The notes below the pieces were generated by a model. The model did no database searches. It was not told the origin of the DNA and saw nothing but the letters and a program-made list of their open reading frames with translations. Positions 9,193 through 17,022 of a stretch of 64,000 nt of DNA are shown piece by piece; position 1 is the first letter of the stretch; the number at the start of each line of letters is the position of its first letter. Source of the DNA: Bacteroidales bacterium (GTDB lineage: Bacteria; Bacteroidota; Bacteroidia; Bacteroidales; F082); assembly GCA_017439405.1 (NCBI GenBank), contig JAFSJF010000037.1, forward strand, positions 62,001-126,000. The letters are read 5' to 3'. The translations under genes were made by a program, and so were the position numbers.

Positions 9193-11469
9193 ATGAAAAA
9201 ATCACTATCAATCCTTACCCTTTTGCTCCTGATGGCTGCCACGATGCAAGCCCAAGAGAAAAAACCCGACTGGATGAGATGGCACTATCTCTCCGAGGAA
9301 GAAATGCACGACACCTCGCGTGGCATGAACTTCGTCGAGACCGACCCGCCTACGGGCGAGCCGCGCTTCGTGGCCGAGTTTGAGCCTATGCAAGGCGTGA
9401 TGATTCGCTATCCCCTCGGCATCCCGACGAGCCTTGTGGCCCAGCTGTCGAACAACTGCATGGTGTATTGCATCGTCAGTAGCTCGCAGCAAAACAGCGC
9501 ACAAAACGAATTCCAAAACGCGGGCGTCAACATGAGCAATGTCACCTTTGTGAACGCCCAATCCGACTCCTATTGGGTGCGCGACTATGGCCCGTGGTAC
9601 ATCTTCGAGGACCGCAATCCCGCCATCGTTGACAACATCTACAACCGCCCGCGCCCCAACGACGACAACATCTCGGGCGTGTTCGCCAACTATTGGAACA
9701 TCCCAATGTACGGCATGAACCTCCAGCACACCGGCGGCAACATGATGGAAGATGGTCGTGGCCACGGCGTGAGCGACGACCTTGTGTTTCAGGAAAACAA
9801 CTACAACGAGGAGAATGTCCGTGAAAAGATGCGCGACTACCTCGGCATCGACCCGTATCATGTCACCATCGACCCGCAAGGCGACTACATCGCCCACGTC
9901 GATTGCTGGGGCAAATACCTCGCGCCCGACAAAATCTTGATTGCGCAACTGCCGCAAAGCAACCCGCGCTATCAGTATTATGAACAGGTGGCCGAATACT
10001 TCGAGAACACCAATTGCTGCTGGGGCTATCCCTACCATGTGTATCGCGTGCAGGAACCAGGCGGCTACACTTTGGCTCCTTACACCAACAGCTTGATACT
10101 CAACAAGACAGTCTATGTGCCGATGGGCAGCAACTCGACCTACAACAGTGATGCTATCGCCGTTTATCAAGAGGCTATGCCAGGCTACGAAATCGTTGGC
10201 GTGAACGGAGGATCGGCTGGTTGGGAAAACACAGATGCCCTGCACTGCCGCACCCGTGGCGTGATGGACTTCGACATGCTCTTCGTCGACCACCGTGATG
10301 TGTTGCACGGCGAGCAGGCATGGAGTCCATCTTATAGTGTGGTGAGTAAATTCATTGCTTACAGCGGACAGGAATTGAAACAGGATTCACTCTTGGTATA
10401 TTACAGCATTAATGGTGGTGAATATCGGGTGTCTCACATGACACCTACTGAAAATTCTGATGAATACATCGGTTTCATCGATGGTTTTGTAGTTGGTGAT
10501 ACGATTAATTATTATGTGTTCGGCGCTGACGAATCTGGCCATCGTTACACACAACCAGTCTTTGCCGAGCTGGATCCCCACAGTTTCATCGTGAAATCTC
10601 CTTCAGGTGAGATAGAAATTTCGCCAGATACTTTGTGGTTTGAACAAATGAGTGATATACTGACTTTCAAAATTATTAATAACACTGACAACTATGTCCT
10701 AGTTCAACACATTGATTCAGAGACTGATTATCTGCATATTGAGGGCATCAGTTTACCTGCTGGATTGCAACCGGGACAATCGTTTACAATTACTGTAAGG
10801 TTTGGTGCCCCAGGTAAAGATGACCATCTTGCCTATGACATACGGGTGCAGACTCAATTTGGCGATTACCATGTTACTGCAATGATTAATAAGACGGCCC
10901 TTGATTATGGTTTAGTTATTGTAGATTCTCCTTGGCCAGACTATGATCATCTATACATAGGAAACGAAAATGGTACTGCAAGCGTATTGGAAAACCGCAA
11001 TTTTGGAACACAGACCCCTATTGAAATCTATTCCATTACCGAATTCGACACAGATTATCTTAACATCATTCCGCAACATCCATTGCCTTATACCTTAGAA
11101 ACCGAAGAGTCTTTTTCAATCGAGTTCTTAGCTAATTCTCGAACCAGAGATTGGGTTGACACATATGTTTACGTGGAATCCAGTGATAGGCAATGCTTGT
11201 TCGAAATATCCATCAACGAAGACCTTCTGAGTGTCACAGAACTTTCGGAAGAAGCCAAGCTCTATCCCAATCCGACCACGGGCCAATTCACCGTGGAAGG
11301 CGCGAATGTGGCCAAGGTGGAGGTCTTTAACCTCGTCGGACAGAAGGTGCACGAAGCCGAAGGCAAGACCGTCAGCATCGATGCCGCCGAATGGCACAAG
11401 GGCATCTATTTGGTCAATATCATTGAACAGAACGGTGCTGTTGTGACCAAGAAATTGGTGGTGAAATAA
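9193..11469 (+). CDS. Secreted peptidylarginine deiminase-like protein (PPAD type) with T9SS sorting domain
   Basis: This 758-residue protein has a signal peptide (MKKSLSILTLLLLMAATMQAQ) and a PAD_porph/agmatine-deiminase-type catalytic domain (about residues 40-380). The catalytic set of Porphyromonas gingivalis PPAD is visible: Asp131 in VRDYGPWY, His235 and Asp237 in HVDCWGKYL, Asn in PYTNSLILNK and Cys352 in LHCRTRGV. Both arginines that bind the substrate carboxylate in PPAD are kept (Arg152 and Arg154 in YNRPRPNDD). An Ig-like segment follows (DTINYYVFGADESGHRYTQPVF), then an extra region of lower GC (about 475-675) with two Ig-like stretches, then a T9SS type A domain (YPNPTTGQF ... 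KKLVVK). It probably citrullinates arginine residues outside the cell. A tandem homologue follows. Confidence 0.88.
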   Translation: MKKSLSILTLLLLMAATMQAQEKKPDWMRWHYLSEEEMHDTSRGMNFVETDPPTGEPRFVAEFEPMQGVMIRYPLGIPTSLVAQLSNNCMVYCIVSSSQQNSAQNEFQNAGVNMSNVTFVNAQSDSYWVRDYGPWYIFEDRNPAIVDNIYNRPRPNDDNISGVFANYWNIPMYGMNLQHTGGNMMEDGRGHGVSDDLVFQENNYNEENVREKMRDYLGIDPYHVTIDPQGDYIAHVDCWGKYLAPDKILIAQLPQSNPRYQYYEQVAEYFENTNCCWGYPYHVYRVQEPGGYTLAPYTNSLILNKTVYVPMGSNSTYNSDAIAVYQEAMPGYEIVGVNGGSAGWENTDALHCRTRGVMDFDMLFVDHRDVLHGEQAWSPSYSVVSKFIAYSGQELKQDSLLVYYSINGGEYRVSHMTPTENSDEYIGFIDGFVVGDTINYYVFGADESGHRYTQPVFAELDPHSFIVKSPSGEIEISPDTLWFEQMSDILTFKIINNTDNYVLVQHIDSETDYLHIEGISLPAGLQPGQSFTITVRFGAPGKDDHLAYDIRVQTQFGDYHVTAMINKTALDYGLVIVDSPWPDYDHLYIGNENGTASVLENRNFGTQTPIEIYSITEFDTDYLNIIPQHPLPYTLETEESFSIEFLANSRTRDWVDTYVYVESSDRQCLFEISINEDLLSVTELSEEAKLYPNPTTGQFTVEGANVAKVEVFNLVGQKVHEAEGKTVSIDAAEWHKGIYLVNIIEQNGAVVTKKLVVK

Positions 11470-11499
11470 GTTTTGCCACTTTCGGCTGAAAATGTCAAG

Positions 11500-11529
11500 A
11501 ATCCCTGAACTATGTTTCGGGGATTTTTT
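11500..11529 (+). terminator. Intrinsic terminator after the first PPAD-like gene
   Basis: AATCCCTGAA pairs with TTCGGGGATT (one T-G wobble) around a short loop and is followed by a T-run. It separates the two tandem deiminase genes into independent transcripts. Confidence 0.8.
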
Positions 11530-11530
11530 C

Positions 11531-11538
11531 TATTTTTG
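11531..11538 (+). promoter_or_regulatory. -7 box of the second PPAD-like gene
   Basis: TATTTTTG lies directly after the terminator T-run. It is 11 nt before ATG 11550 and 20 nt before ATG 11559, implying a very short 5' UTR. Confidence 0.65.
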
Positions 11539-11549
11539 CATTATCAAAC

Positions 11550-13199
11550 ATGTTTGATATGAAGCATTTCCTTTTCATTGTCGCACTGGTTTCCCTTAAC
11601 ATTGCCGTTTCCTATGCCCAAAATGGGGAATCCAACCTTCTCAGACGACCCTCCATCATGGAAACTCACCATCCTCGATTCGTGGAAACCGACCCGCCTA
11701 CGGGCGAACCTCGATTTGTGGCCGAATTTGAACCTATGCAGGGTGTGACCATTCGTTATCCTCTTGGCATCCCGGAAAGCCTTGTTGTTGCTTTTTCCGA
11801 CAACTGTCAGGTATATTGCATCGTATCGGATAGTTGCCAAAACGAAGCCTTCCAAGTTTTTACAGAGGTAGGTGTCGATATGGATCATGTGACTTTTGTC
11901 ATCGCACCCACTGATGACTTTTTCGTCCGCGATTACGGTCCGTGGTACATTTTCGAAGACAAACAACCCGCCATCGTTGACAATCTGTATTACCCTGAAT
12001 ATCGTCCCAAAGATGATAGCATTTCATGGGTGTTCTCCGAGTTTTGGGATATTCCCATGTATGGAATGAACCTTCGGTATGAAGGCGGCAATATGATGGA
12101 AGATGGTCGGGGGCAAGGCGTTAGCGATGCCTATGTGGTTTACAGTAACAACAATGATGAAGAAGACCTGCGCAACAAGATTCGCGATTATCTTGGCATC
12201 GACCCTCTTCATCTTTTGACTTCCAATTACTTTGGTCATGTTGACTGCTGGGGGAAGTATCTTGCTCCAGATAAGATACTCATCGCCAAATTGCCTGAAA
12301 ACGATTATCTTTATTCCGATTTTGAGGAAATCGCCCATTATTTTTCCACCACAAACTGCTGCTGGGGTTACCCTTATCGAGTATATCGCGTTGACATCTC
12401 CAATAGTGGCCAAAACACCGTGGCACCTTATACTAACAGCTTGATTCTCAACAAGACCGTATATTTACCTATGGGTACCGACAGCGTGTATAACCAAAAT
12501 GCGATTGCCGTTTATCAAGAGGCTATGCCTGGATACGAAATCTTGGCCGTTGAAGGTAGCGAAAACACGCCTTGGGTTGCTGGCGACGCCCTGCACTGCC
12601 GCACCCGTGGCGTGATGGACTTCGACATGCTCTTCGTTGACCACCGCGACGTGATTTTCGGCGAACAGGCTTGGCAAGACTCCATCGCCGTCACCTCCAA
12701 GTTCATCGCCTATAGCGGTGCCAACCTCAAGCAAGACTCGCTCCTTGTCTATTACAGCATCGATGGCGGTGCCTACCAAACGGCCCACATGACCACCACG
12801 GGCAACCCCGACGAGTATGTCGGCTACATCAAAGGGTATCAACTTGGTTCACAGATTGATTATTATGTTTTTGGAGCCGACGAATCGGGGCATCGCTACA
12901 CGCAGCCCGTCTTTGCTGCCCTCGACCCGCACCATTTTTGGATTGAGTCCAATGTTGGCTTGGCTGAATTTTCAACCAAACTCCAAGTCTATCCCAACCC
13001 CACCACAGGCCAATTCACCGTGGAAGGCGCGAATGTGGCCAAGGTGGAGGTGTATAACCTCGTCGGACAGAAGGTTTGCGAACAGCAAGGCAGCAAGGTC
13101 GTCAACATCGACGCCACAGAATGGAACAAGGGCATCTATCTGGTCAATATCATTGAAGAGAACGGTGCCGTGGCGGCCAAGAAAATGGTAGTGAAGTAA
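11550..13199 (+). CDS. Secreted peptidylarginine deiminase-like protein, second copy, with T9SS sorting domain
   Basis: This 549-residue tandem homologue of the preceding gene has a signal peptide (MKHFLFIVALVSLNIAVSYAQ; the start could be 11550 or 11559). Catalytic residues are kept: Asp128 in VRDYGPWY, His230 and Asp232 in HVDCWGKYL, Asn in PYTNSLILNK and Cys350 in LHCRTRGV. One of the two substrate-binding arginines is replaced. The first copy reads NRPRPNDD and this one reads PEYRPKDD, putting Glu150 where PPAD has Arg152, so substrate choice may differ. It lacks the roughly 200-residue Ig-like insertion of copy 1. Its T9SS domain is nearly identical in DNA to that of copy 1, pointing to recent duplication or gene conversion. 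Confidence 0.88.
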   Translation: MFDMKHFLFIVALVSLNIAVSYAQNGESNLLRRPSIMETHHPRFVETDPPTGEPRFVAEFEPMQGVTIRYPLGIPESLVVAFSDNCQVYCIVSDSCQNEAFQVFTEVGVDMDHVTFVIAPTDDFFVRDYGPWYIFEDKQPAIVDNLYYPEYRPKDDSISWVFSEFWDIPMYGMNLRYEGGNMMEDGRGQGVSDAYVVYSNNNDEEDLRNKIRDYLGIDPLHLLTSNYFGHVDCWGKYLAPDKILIAKLPENDYLYSDFEEIAHYFSTTNCCWGYPYRVYRVDISNSGQNTVAPYTNSLILNKTVYLPMGTDSVYNQNAIAVYQEAMPGYEILAVEGSENTPWVAGDALHCRTRGVMDFDMLFVDHRDVIFGEQAWQDSIAVTSKFIAYSGANLKQDSLLVYYSIDGGAYQTAHMTTTGNPDEYVGYIKGYQLGSQIDYYVFGADESGHRYTQPVFAALDPHHFWIESNVGLAEFSTKLQVYPNPTTGQFTVEGANVAKVEVYNLVGQKVCEQQGSKVVNIDATEWNKGIYLVNIIEENGAVAAKKMVVK

Positions 13200-13204
13200 G
13201 CCCT

Positions 13205-13234
13205 TGCAGAGACACACTGTGTCGTGTCTTTACA
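13205..13234. repeat. Degenerate REP-like palindrome (GAGAC family), intergenic
   Basis: This imperfect 30-bp palindrome begins TGCAGAGACAC and ends GTGTCTTTACA. It belongs to the same family as the better-preserved 28-bp GTAGAGACGC ... GCGTCTCTAC elements inside the T9SS genes further on. Confidence 0.6.
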
Positions 13235-13245
13235 CCATGAATGAA

Positions 13246-13279
13246 AAATCCCGAAACATCTTTGGCTTCGGGATTTTTT
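13246..13279. terminator. Intrinsic terminator between the second PPAD-like gene and the carboxylase gene
   Basis: AAATCCCGAA pairs with TTCGGGATTT around an 11-13 nt loop and is followed by Ts. It lies between convergent genes and can serve both strands. Confidence 0.8.
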
Positions 13280-13321
13280 GTGGTCTTGGATAAACCTCTC
13301 ACGATTTCCCAAGATTCGCAT

Positions 13322-15331
13322 CTATTGTGGAGAAAAGGGGCTTTCTAACTCAATGAGTTGCATTTTATTGTCCACCATCTGGCCTTCAGTAACGTGGATT
13401 CTCTTCACCTTGGCGGTTCCCGAAGCCACGATGTTGTTCTCCATCTTCATCGCTTCCACCACCATCATGATTGTGCCTTCCTTCACCTCATCGCCTTCCT
13501 TGACGTTGATTTTCACCACTTTGCCTGGCATGGGCGACACCAAGCGGCTCTTGTCGTTCACCGATTCCTTGCACGAATAGTCGGTCGTGTCGTTCAGTTG
13601 GTCGGTGCGGAAGCAGGTGAAGTTGAGACCGTGGAAGTTGACGATGGTCTTCTGCTCGTCGTTGACGGAGCAATAGACCGTCTCCGTGCGGCCGTTCAGC
13701 ATGATTTTCAGCTGTTTGTTGTCGTATTGGATGAACTCCACGCGGAACGGCGCACCGTCAATCTTGCCCTCGATTCTCCCCGTTTCGGCTGAACCGATGC
13801 TGACGGGAATCTTCCTACCTTCCACATCCACAACGAGTTGCATTTGGTAACGCCAATAGCCGATGTCCTCCCAAACGTTCTCGACCTGTTGTTCGAGTTG
13901 CTTCTTGCAGAAGTCGAAAATGAGGAACGAGGCGGCTATGTCGTTGACGTTCTGCGCTTTGCGGCTGTCATTCAAGGCTTTCAGCAAGGCTTCTTGATGC
14001 GAGGCGCAGAAGCCCGTATCTAACTTGTTTTCAACGAAATCCGTGTTTTTGACGACCTCCCAAAGGTAGGCCTTGTTGGTGGTCAGGCCTTGGATGATGA
14101 AGTCCTTCAAGGCGCGTTGGGCGGTTTCCAAGGCCGATGGGCGGTCTTTGGCGTGGCAGCTCAGTTTGGCAATCATCGGGTCGTAAGCCTCTGAAATAGT
14201 GCAACTTCCGTCGATGCTGCTATCCACGCGAACACCGCGCACTTGTGGTTCGTGGTAGGCCGTCACCTTGCCGGGTGTGGGCAGAAAGCCGTTTTCGGGG
14301 TTCTCGGCATAGATGCGCAGTTCGATGGCATGGCCTTGCGGCGCGATGGCCTCTTGCGTCCAGCCTATTTCCTTGCCGCGTGCGATGCGGATTTGCTCCT
14401 CCACGATGTCGATGCCCGTGCGCATTTCCGTGATGGGATGCTCCACCTGAATGCGCGTGTTCATCTCCAAGAAGTAGAAATTCAGCTTGTTATCCACCAA
14501 AAACTCCACTGTTCCCGCGTTCTGGTAGCCGATGGCCTTGCACAGTTTGACCGCCGTTTCGCACAGTTGCCGGCGTTTTTCCTCGGTCAAGGTCGGGGAG
14601 GGCGACTCCTCGATGATTTTCTGGTAGCGGCGCTGGATGGTGCATTCGCGCTCGCCCAAATGAATCACATTGCCGAAGTGGTCGGCAAGAACCTGAACCT
14701 CGATATGTCGCGGATTTTCAATGTATTGCTCGATGAAGACCGTGCCGTCGCCGAAGTATTTCTCCGCCTCGCGAGTGGCGCGTTCCATTTCGGGCTGCAG
14801 GTCGCTCTTTTCCCAAACGATGTGCATTCCCTTGCCACCGCCGCCTGCCGCCGCCTTTATTAATATAGGATAGGGAAGGCTGTCGGCCTGCGCGAGGATT
14901 TCGTCATGGCTGCCCATCATGCCAAAGGTGACGGGGATGCCGTGCTTCACCGCGATTTTGCGTGCCGCAATCTTGTTGCCCATCAGCCGCATGACTTCGG
15001 CGTTGGGACCGATGAAAATCAGGTTGTTGGCTTCGCAGGCCTCGGCCAGTTCGGGGCTTTCGGAAAGGAATCCGTAGCCGGGATGGATGGCGTCGGCACC
15101 GGTGTCCAAGGCCGCGTCGATGATTTTCTGGACGTTGAGGTAAGTGTCTTTCAACGCACCATTGCCGAGTGGGCAAGCCTCGTCCGCCATGCGGCGGTGC
15201 AGGGCGTTGGCGTCGTTGTCGGCGAAGACCGCAACCGAGGCGATGTGCAGCTTGCGCAAGGTCTTGATGACGCGCACGGCAATCTCGCCACGGTTGGCAA
15301 TCAGCACTTTATGGATTTTCTTGCTGTTCAT
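13322..15331 (-). CDS. Biotin carboxylase fused to a biotin carrier domain (acyl-CoA carboxylase alpha subunit)
   Basis: This 669-residue protein has the biotin carboxylase N-domain (VLIANRGEIAVRVIKTLRKL), an ATP-grasp region (KAAAGGGGKGMHIV; ERECTIQRRYQKIIEESPSP) and the carboxylase C-domain with FLEMNTRIQVEHPITE. A linker follows, then a C-terminal biotinyl domain with the target lysine in VEAMKMENNIV. This layout is that of acetyl/propionyl/methylcrotonyl-CoA carboxylase alpha chains. No carboxyltransferase gene lies next to it, so the acyl-CoA substrate cannot be assigned; the partner must be encoded elsewhere. A crotonase resembling methylglutaconyl-CoA hydratases lies 15 kb away, which is too weak a link to assign leucine degradation. 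Confidence 0.92.
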   Translation of the reverse strand: MNSKKIHKVLIANRGEIAVRVIKTLRKLHIASVAVFADNDANALHRRMADEACPLGNGALKDTYLNVQKIIDAALDTGADAIHPGYGFLSESPELAEACEANNLIFIGPNAEVMRLMGNKIAARKIAVKHGIPVTFGMMGSHDEILAQADSLPYPILIKAAAGGGGKGMHIVWEKSDLQPEMERATREAEKYFGDGTVFIEQYIENPRHIEVQVLADHFGNVIHLGERECTIQRRYQKIIEESPSPTLTEEKRRQLCETAVKLCKAIGYQNAGTVEFLVDNKLNFYFLEMNTRIQVEHPITEMRTGIDIVEEQIRIARGKEIGWTQEAIAPQGHAIELRIYAENPENGFLPTPGKVTAYHEPQVRGVRVDSSIDGSCTISEAYDPMIAKLSCHAKDRPSALETAQRALKDFIIQGLTTNKAYLWEVVKNTDFVENKLDTGFCASHQEALLKALNDSRKAQNVNDIAASFLIFDFCKKQLEQQVENVWEDIGYWRYQMQLVVDVEGRKIPVSIGSAETGRIEGKIDGAPFRVEFIQYDNKQLKIMLNGRTETVYCSVNDEQKTIVNFHGLNFTCFRTDQLNDTTDYSCKESVNDKSRLVSPMPGKVVKINVKEGDEVKEGTIMMVVEAMKMENNIVASGTAKVKRIHVTEGQMVDNKMQLIELESPFSPQ

Positions 15332-15350
15332 GGTTTAAAATGTCATGGGG

Positions 15351-15358
15351 CAAAGGTA
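15351..15358 (-). promoter_or_regulatory. -7 box of the biotin carboxylase gene
   Basis: The minus strand reads TACCTTTG, a perfect TAnnTTTG match, 19 nt upstream of the start codon. Confidence 0.65.
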
Positions 15359-15495
15359 GTGAAATTCTGAGATTCATGAATCAAACATCGTGGAAATTGC
15401 TTTCGTGAAACTAAACGAATGATGTTTTTTCGGAAACAAATCCGGACAAATCGGAAATAATTGGCGTTTTTTCCTTGCGCAAATGAAAAAAATCT

Positions 15496-15503
15496 TATTT
15501 TTG
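15496..15503 (+). promoter_or_regulatory. -7 box of surface-protein operon A
   Basis: TATTTTTG matches TAnnTTTG and is followed by GCCCCCGATAA. The same context (TTTGCACCCGATAA) follows the -7 box at 41066 in front of surface operon B. Transcription from here would give a 5' UTR of about 305 nt. Confidence 0.65.
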
Positions 15504-15548
15504 CCCCCGATAAACAAAACGAAAGAGTCTAACCAAACAAAAACAAGT

Positions 15549-15599
15549 ATGACAACAGCGCAACAGGCGCAACGACGGAAAACGGAATATAGACAATAG
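15549..15599 (+). CDS. Possible 16-residue leader peptide
   Basis: This start-stop frame encodes MTTAQQAQRRKTEYRQ at the head of the long leader of operon A. Its first eight codons and flanks recur almost base for base at 40947-40973, where the frame ends after MTTAQQAQ. Another short frame (ATG ACA TAA) takes the same place at 41116-41124. The conserved ATGACA start suggests translation may matter, but the short length and varied endings mean the DNA conservation could instead reflect RNA sequence. Confidence 0.35.
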   Translation: MTTAQQAQRRKTEYRQ

Positions 15600-15764
15600 C
15601 GTTAGCTTAAACCTTGCATCTACGAAACTTAGACACTTTCCTTGATGTCACGAGAATTAAAGCAACGCTCATGTGTTTTCACATGGGCTTTGAATTAATA
15701 GTTGTGGCATCGGCAGTCTAAGGCCTCGTAGATCAACTTGAAAAGCCCATGTTTTTGTTGCCCG
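15596..15764 (+). promoter_or_regulatory. Candidate structured leader RNA, copy A
   Basis: Four nested helices can be drawn. P1 is ATCTACGA (618-625) with TCGTAGAT (726-733). P2 is CTTAGAC (628-634) with GTCTAAG (716-722). P3 is GATGTCAC (644-651) with GTGGCATC (704-711). P4 is an apical hairpin, GCTCATGTG (667-675) with CACATGGGC (680-688). All are 15xxx coordinates. The internal loop between P1 and P2 is AA/GCC. A 3' element AAAGCCCATGT (742-752) followed by a T-run is perfectly complementary to ACATGGGCTTT (681-691), so it could displace P4 or form a pseudoknot. Copy B at 41153 has the same layout with compensatory changes. The element ends 51 nt before the ATG at 15816. The whole gap 15332-15815 contains nothing else but the promoters and mini-frame. 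Confidence 0.75.
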
Positions 15765-15815
15765 TAACTTGAAAAAGAAAAACACTGAAAAACAACAATC
15801 TAAAATACTAAAACA

Positions 15816-16850
15816 ATGAGAATAACCTCTTTACTAACCAAAAGGGCTCTGAGTGCCGCCCTGTTCGTTCTGCTGCTGAGTGTGGTGGGGATGAAGAACG
15901 CACTCGCACAAAACCAGGTGGCCACATTACAGCACAATGACACGATTACGGGTGTGTTTTATGGACAGAACGCCTATTCCTCTGCCTATAATGCCGCCGT
16001 GGATGGCGATGTCATTACGCTTTCGAGCGGAACTTTTGCCGGCATTCTTGTTTCAAAATCCATAACCATACGTGGGGCGGGCTGCGTCTATGACTCGCTT
16101 ACCCATGTGTTGCCGACGATAATAACTGGTAATTTTTCCATACGCTCAAGCAATGTTTCGTTTGAAGGCATTTGGTTTACTGGCGATGTGAACATTTCGG
16201 ATTGGTATATTAATCATAACATAGGTTTTGACAAATGCAACATAAATACTGTTCAGAATAGTTATGCCTACTCATCTGACCCAAGAAGGTTTTGTCAGTT
16301 TTCCAACTGCATCGTAAAGAACTTCGCTTCACGATATTTTCATGGCACATCCATCGTCAATAGCGTGGTCAAGTTCACCGAGAATGTTCATGAAGACATC
16401 TACAATCTCACCAGCATCTACAATTCAGTCATTGTGTTCGCCGATGGGAAGCCCGTCAAAAACATGATTGCCTACAACAGTGTCATCGCCATTGATTCTG
16501 TCTCAAGCGTATCGAATTGCACTTTCTTCAATACCATTGCCATACAAACGGGTGTGTCGTTACTATTTGAAGGTCAGACCGCACAAAACGTCATGACGGC
16601 AGACAGCTATTCGGATGTGTTTGAAACCTTTGACGGAACCCTCTCATACGAGAACATCTACCAGTTGAAAAACGCCATTGCCATAAGCTTCTTGGGTCAC
16701 GATGGCACGGAAGTGGGCATCTATGGTGGCCTCATGCCATATAAAACACGACCTTCCTACATGATTTTAAAAAGCATCAACGTAGCTGGCCAAACCAATG
16801 AAAACCAGAAACTGAACGTGGAGATGGAACTGCTCGATCCTAATGATTAA
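15816..16850 (+). CDS. Secreted beta-helix-like surface protein, first of operon A
   Basis: This 344-residue protein has a signal peptide ending ALAQ (about residue 32). It starts with a pectate-lyase-like pattern (AYNAAVDGDVITLSSGTFAGILVSKSITIRGAGCVYDS) and then short repeating stretches (SNVSFEGIWFTGDV, FSNCIVKNF, SIVNSVVKF, SIYNSVIVF, AYNSVIAI), as in a right-handed parallel beta-helix. No catalytic motif and no T9SS sorting domain were seen. Its closest relative here is the next gene. Function unknown; it may be a surface adhesin or carbohydrate-binding scaffold. It is the first gene downstream of structured leader A. Confidence 0.7.
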   Translation: MRITSLLTKRALSAALFVLLLSVVGMKNALAQNQVATLQHNDTITGVFYGQNAYSSAYNAAVDGDVITLSSGTFAGILVSKSITIRGAGCVYDSLTHVLPTIITGNFSIRSSNVSFEGIWFTGDVNISDWYINHNIGFDKCNINTVQNSYAYSSDPRRFCQFSNCIVKNFASRYFHGTSIVNSVVKFTENVHEDIYNLTSIYNSVIVFADGKPVKNMIAYNSVIAIDSVSSVSNCTFFNTIAIQTGVSLLFEGQTAQNVMTADSYSDVFETFDGTLSYENIYQLKNAIAISFLGHDGTEVGIYGGLMPYKTRPSYMILKSINVAGQTNENQKLNVEMELLDPND

Positions 16851-16896
16851 GTTGATGATTACAAACATAAGTAGATGAGCAAAATTAGTTTACATA

Positions 16897-16972
16897 AAAG
16901 ACGCGAGACACGAGACTGCGAGACGCGAGACGTTGGACTTGTCCCGTGTCCCGAAGTCCCGCGTCCCGTGTC
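16897..16972. repeat. Low-complexity inverted repeat array (GACGCGAGAC type)
   Basis: In the spacer between the two beta-helix genes, GACGCGAGAC-like units on one side face CCCGCGTCCCGTGTC-like units on the other and can fold imperfectly. A related GACGCGAGAC ... GACACGAGAT stretch occurs at about 61126-61153, so this is a dispersed intergenic repeat of unknown role. Confidence 0.5.
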
Positions 16973-17022
16973 AAAAGAATATGCAGTTTAATTTTGGACA
17001 GTTACTTAATAAAACAAGAACC

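Noticed and set aside
9208..10308. 366-residue minus-strand frame opposite the first deiminase
   Set aside because: It is a shadow frame; the plus-strand product has a signal peptide, catalytic residues and a sorting domain.
15332..15815. Leader A as an insertion element or MITE
   Set aside because: It has no terminal inverted repeats or target duplication, both copies keep orientation and distance to a gene start, and helices covary rather than being copied in sequence.
16897..16972. Terminator between the two beta-helix genes
   Set aside because: The inverted repeat is imperfect and lacks a T-run; a related stretch occurs elsewhere, so it was called a dispersed repeat.
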